Positions 4,606 to 5,139 of a DNA stretch of 5,139 nt are shown one piece after another (positions within the stretch are counted from its first letter, which is position 1; every line of letters starts with the position of its first letter). A program made the position numbers and the translations under genes. The stretch is from Nitrospinota bacterium (GTDB taxonomy: Bacteria > Nitrospinota > Nitrospinia > UBA9942), in NCBI GenBank assembly GCA_016234205.1, contig JACRGN010000209.1, forward strand, positions 1-5,139. The letters run 5' to 3'. The notes under the pieces are model-generated. The model saw only the letters and a program-made list of their open reading frames with translations. It had not been told where the DNA came from and searched no databases.

Positions 4606-5139
4606 TTATTTCAGTGCGTCTGCTCCACTGACTATTTCAATAATCTCTCTTGTAATTGCAGCCTGCCTTGCCCTGTTGTAGTTGAGTGTGAGTTTGCTTA
4701 TCATATCGCTGGCATTTCTTGTAGCCGAATCCATTGCAGTCATCCTTGCCCCATGCTCGCTGGCAATAGATTCCAGGAGGCTCCTGTACACTTCAATCTC
4801 TACATATTTGTTAAGGAGTGCATCCAGTATCTCTTTGGCAGACGGCTCGTATATATAATCAACAGGCTCCTCTCCGACCTTACAGACTAAAGCCGGTATA
4901 GGCAGAAGAATTTCAGATACCACCTTCTGCTGGATGACAGACTTGAATTCATTATAAACAACATAGGTGCTGTCAACCTGTTCGGATGTATAGGCATCTG
5001 TGATATCCTTTACAATATTGGATGCCTTCTGATAGCTGAATGCCCTGAAAAGGTCAATATATTCCTTTACAATATTATATTTTTTGCCCCTGAAAAAATC
5101 CCTCCCCTTTTTACCAATAACGATGAGGGATATATTGCA
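4606..5139 (-). CDS. atpG: F1Fo ATP synthase gamma subunit (partial, 5' end beyond window)
   Basis: The reading frame is open from the right edge to the TAA at 4608-4606, giving the C-terminal 177 residues of a protein that is usually about 290 long. Gamma is the central rotor shaft that couples proton flow to the beta subunits. Visible hallmarks are LIVIGKKGRDFF near the edge, SEHGARMTAMDSATRNASDM, and the C-terminal signature LTLNYNRARQAAITREIIEI, followed by VSGADAL. These last segments form the C-terminal helix that inserts into the alpha-beta ring. A GTG at 4923 inside QQKVVSEILLP is an internal valine codon, not a start. The gene precedes atpD in the standard order, so atpA and atpH are expected upstream. 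No frameshift or internal stop is seen. Confidence 0.98.
   Translation of the reverse strand, partial: CNISLIVIGKKGRDFFRGKKYNIVKEYIDLFRAFSYQKASNIVKDITDAYTSEQVDSTYVVYNEFKSVIQQKVVSEILLPIPALVCKVGEEPVDYIYEPSAKEILDALLNKYVEIEVYRSLLESIASEHGARMTAMDSATRNASDMISKLTLNYNRARQAAITREIIEIVSGADALK

Overview
The window holds seven genes, all on the minus strand. In the direction of transcription (right to left) they are: the 3' part of atpG, complete atpD, complete atpC, a WbpP-like UDP-sugar 4-epimerase, a CvpA-family membrane protein, a single-domain response regulator, and the 5' part of a secreted protein with a FimV-type N-terminal domain. The order atpG-atpD-atpC is the usual distal end of a bacterial F1Fo ATP synthase operon, so atpA is expected just beyond the right edge. 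The ATP synthase sequences, the exported FimV-like protein and the NDP-sugar epimerase suggest a moderately AT-rich Gram-negative bacterium. The epsilon subunit resembles those of Nitrospirota or Desulfobacterota-like lineages, but the phylum is a low-confidence inference.

Layout by position: 1-437 FimV-domain protein (partial); 434-865 receiver protein; 885-928 heptamer array; 924-1520 CvpA; 1517-2452 epimerase; 2459-2491 heptamer array; 2494-2907 atpC; 2918-3092 nested inverted repeat; 3101-4516 atpD; 4541-4604 hexamer array; 4606-5139 atpG (partial). No noncoding stretch exceeds about 200 bases. No rRNA, tRNA, CRISPR array, transposase or convincing intrinsic terminator was seen. There are two tight couplings: the epimerase stop overlaps the cvpA start (ATGA), and the receiver stop overlaps the FimV-protein start (GTGA). 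The whole run could be one transcript, or several units whose promoters are not visible.

Functionally, the right half makes the F1 stalk and catalytic subunits. The left half looks like envelope and surface biology: sugar-nucleotide supply for surface glycans, an inner-membrane CvpA protein, and a receiver protein paired with a FimV-domain protein. FimV proteins elsewhere act at cell poles and in type IV pilus control.

The unusual aspect is the junctions. Every gene junction that is not a 4-base overlap carries a short-period array (units of 6, 7, 7 or 8 bases) in which direct copies are followed by inverted copies. A fifth array, of the same heptamer family as 2459-2491, lies inside the start of the FimV-like gene. 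There it encodes the hydrophobic core of the signal peptide. On the coding strand, a 7-base unit spells the same heptapeptide in all three frames, so the array can supply a hydrophobic export signal whatever its phase.
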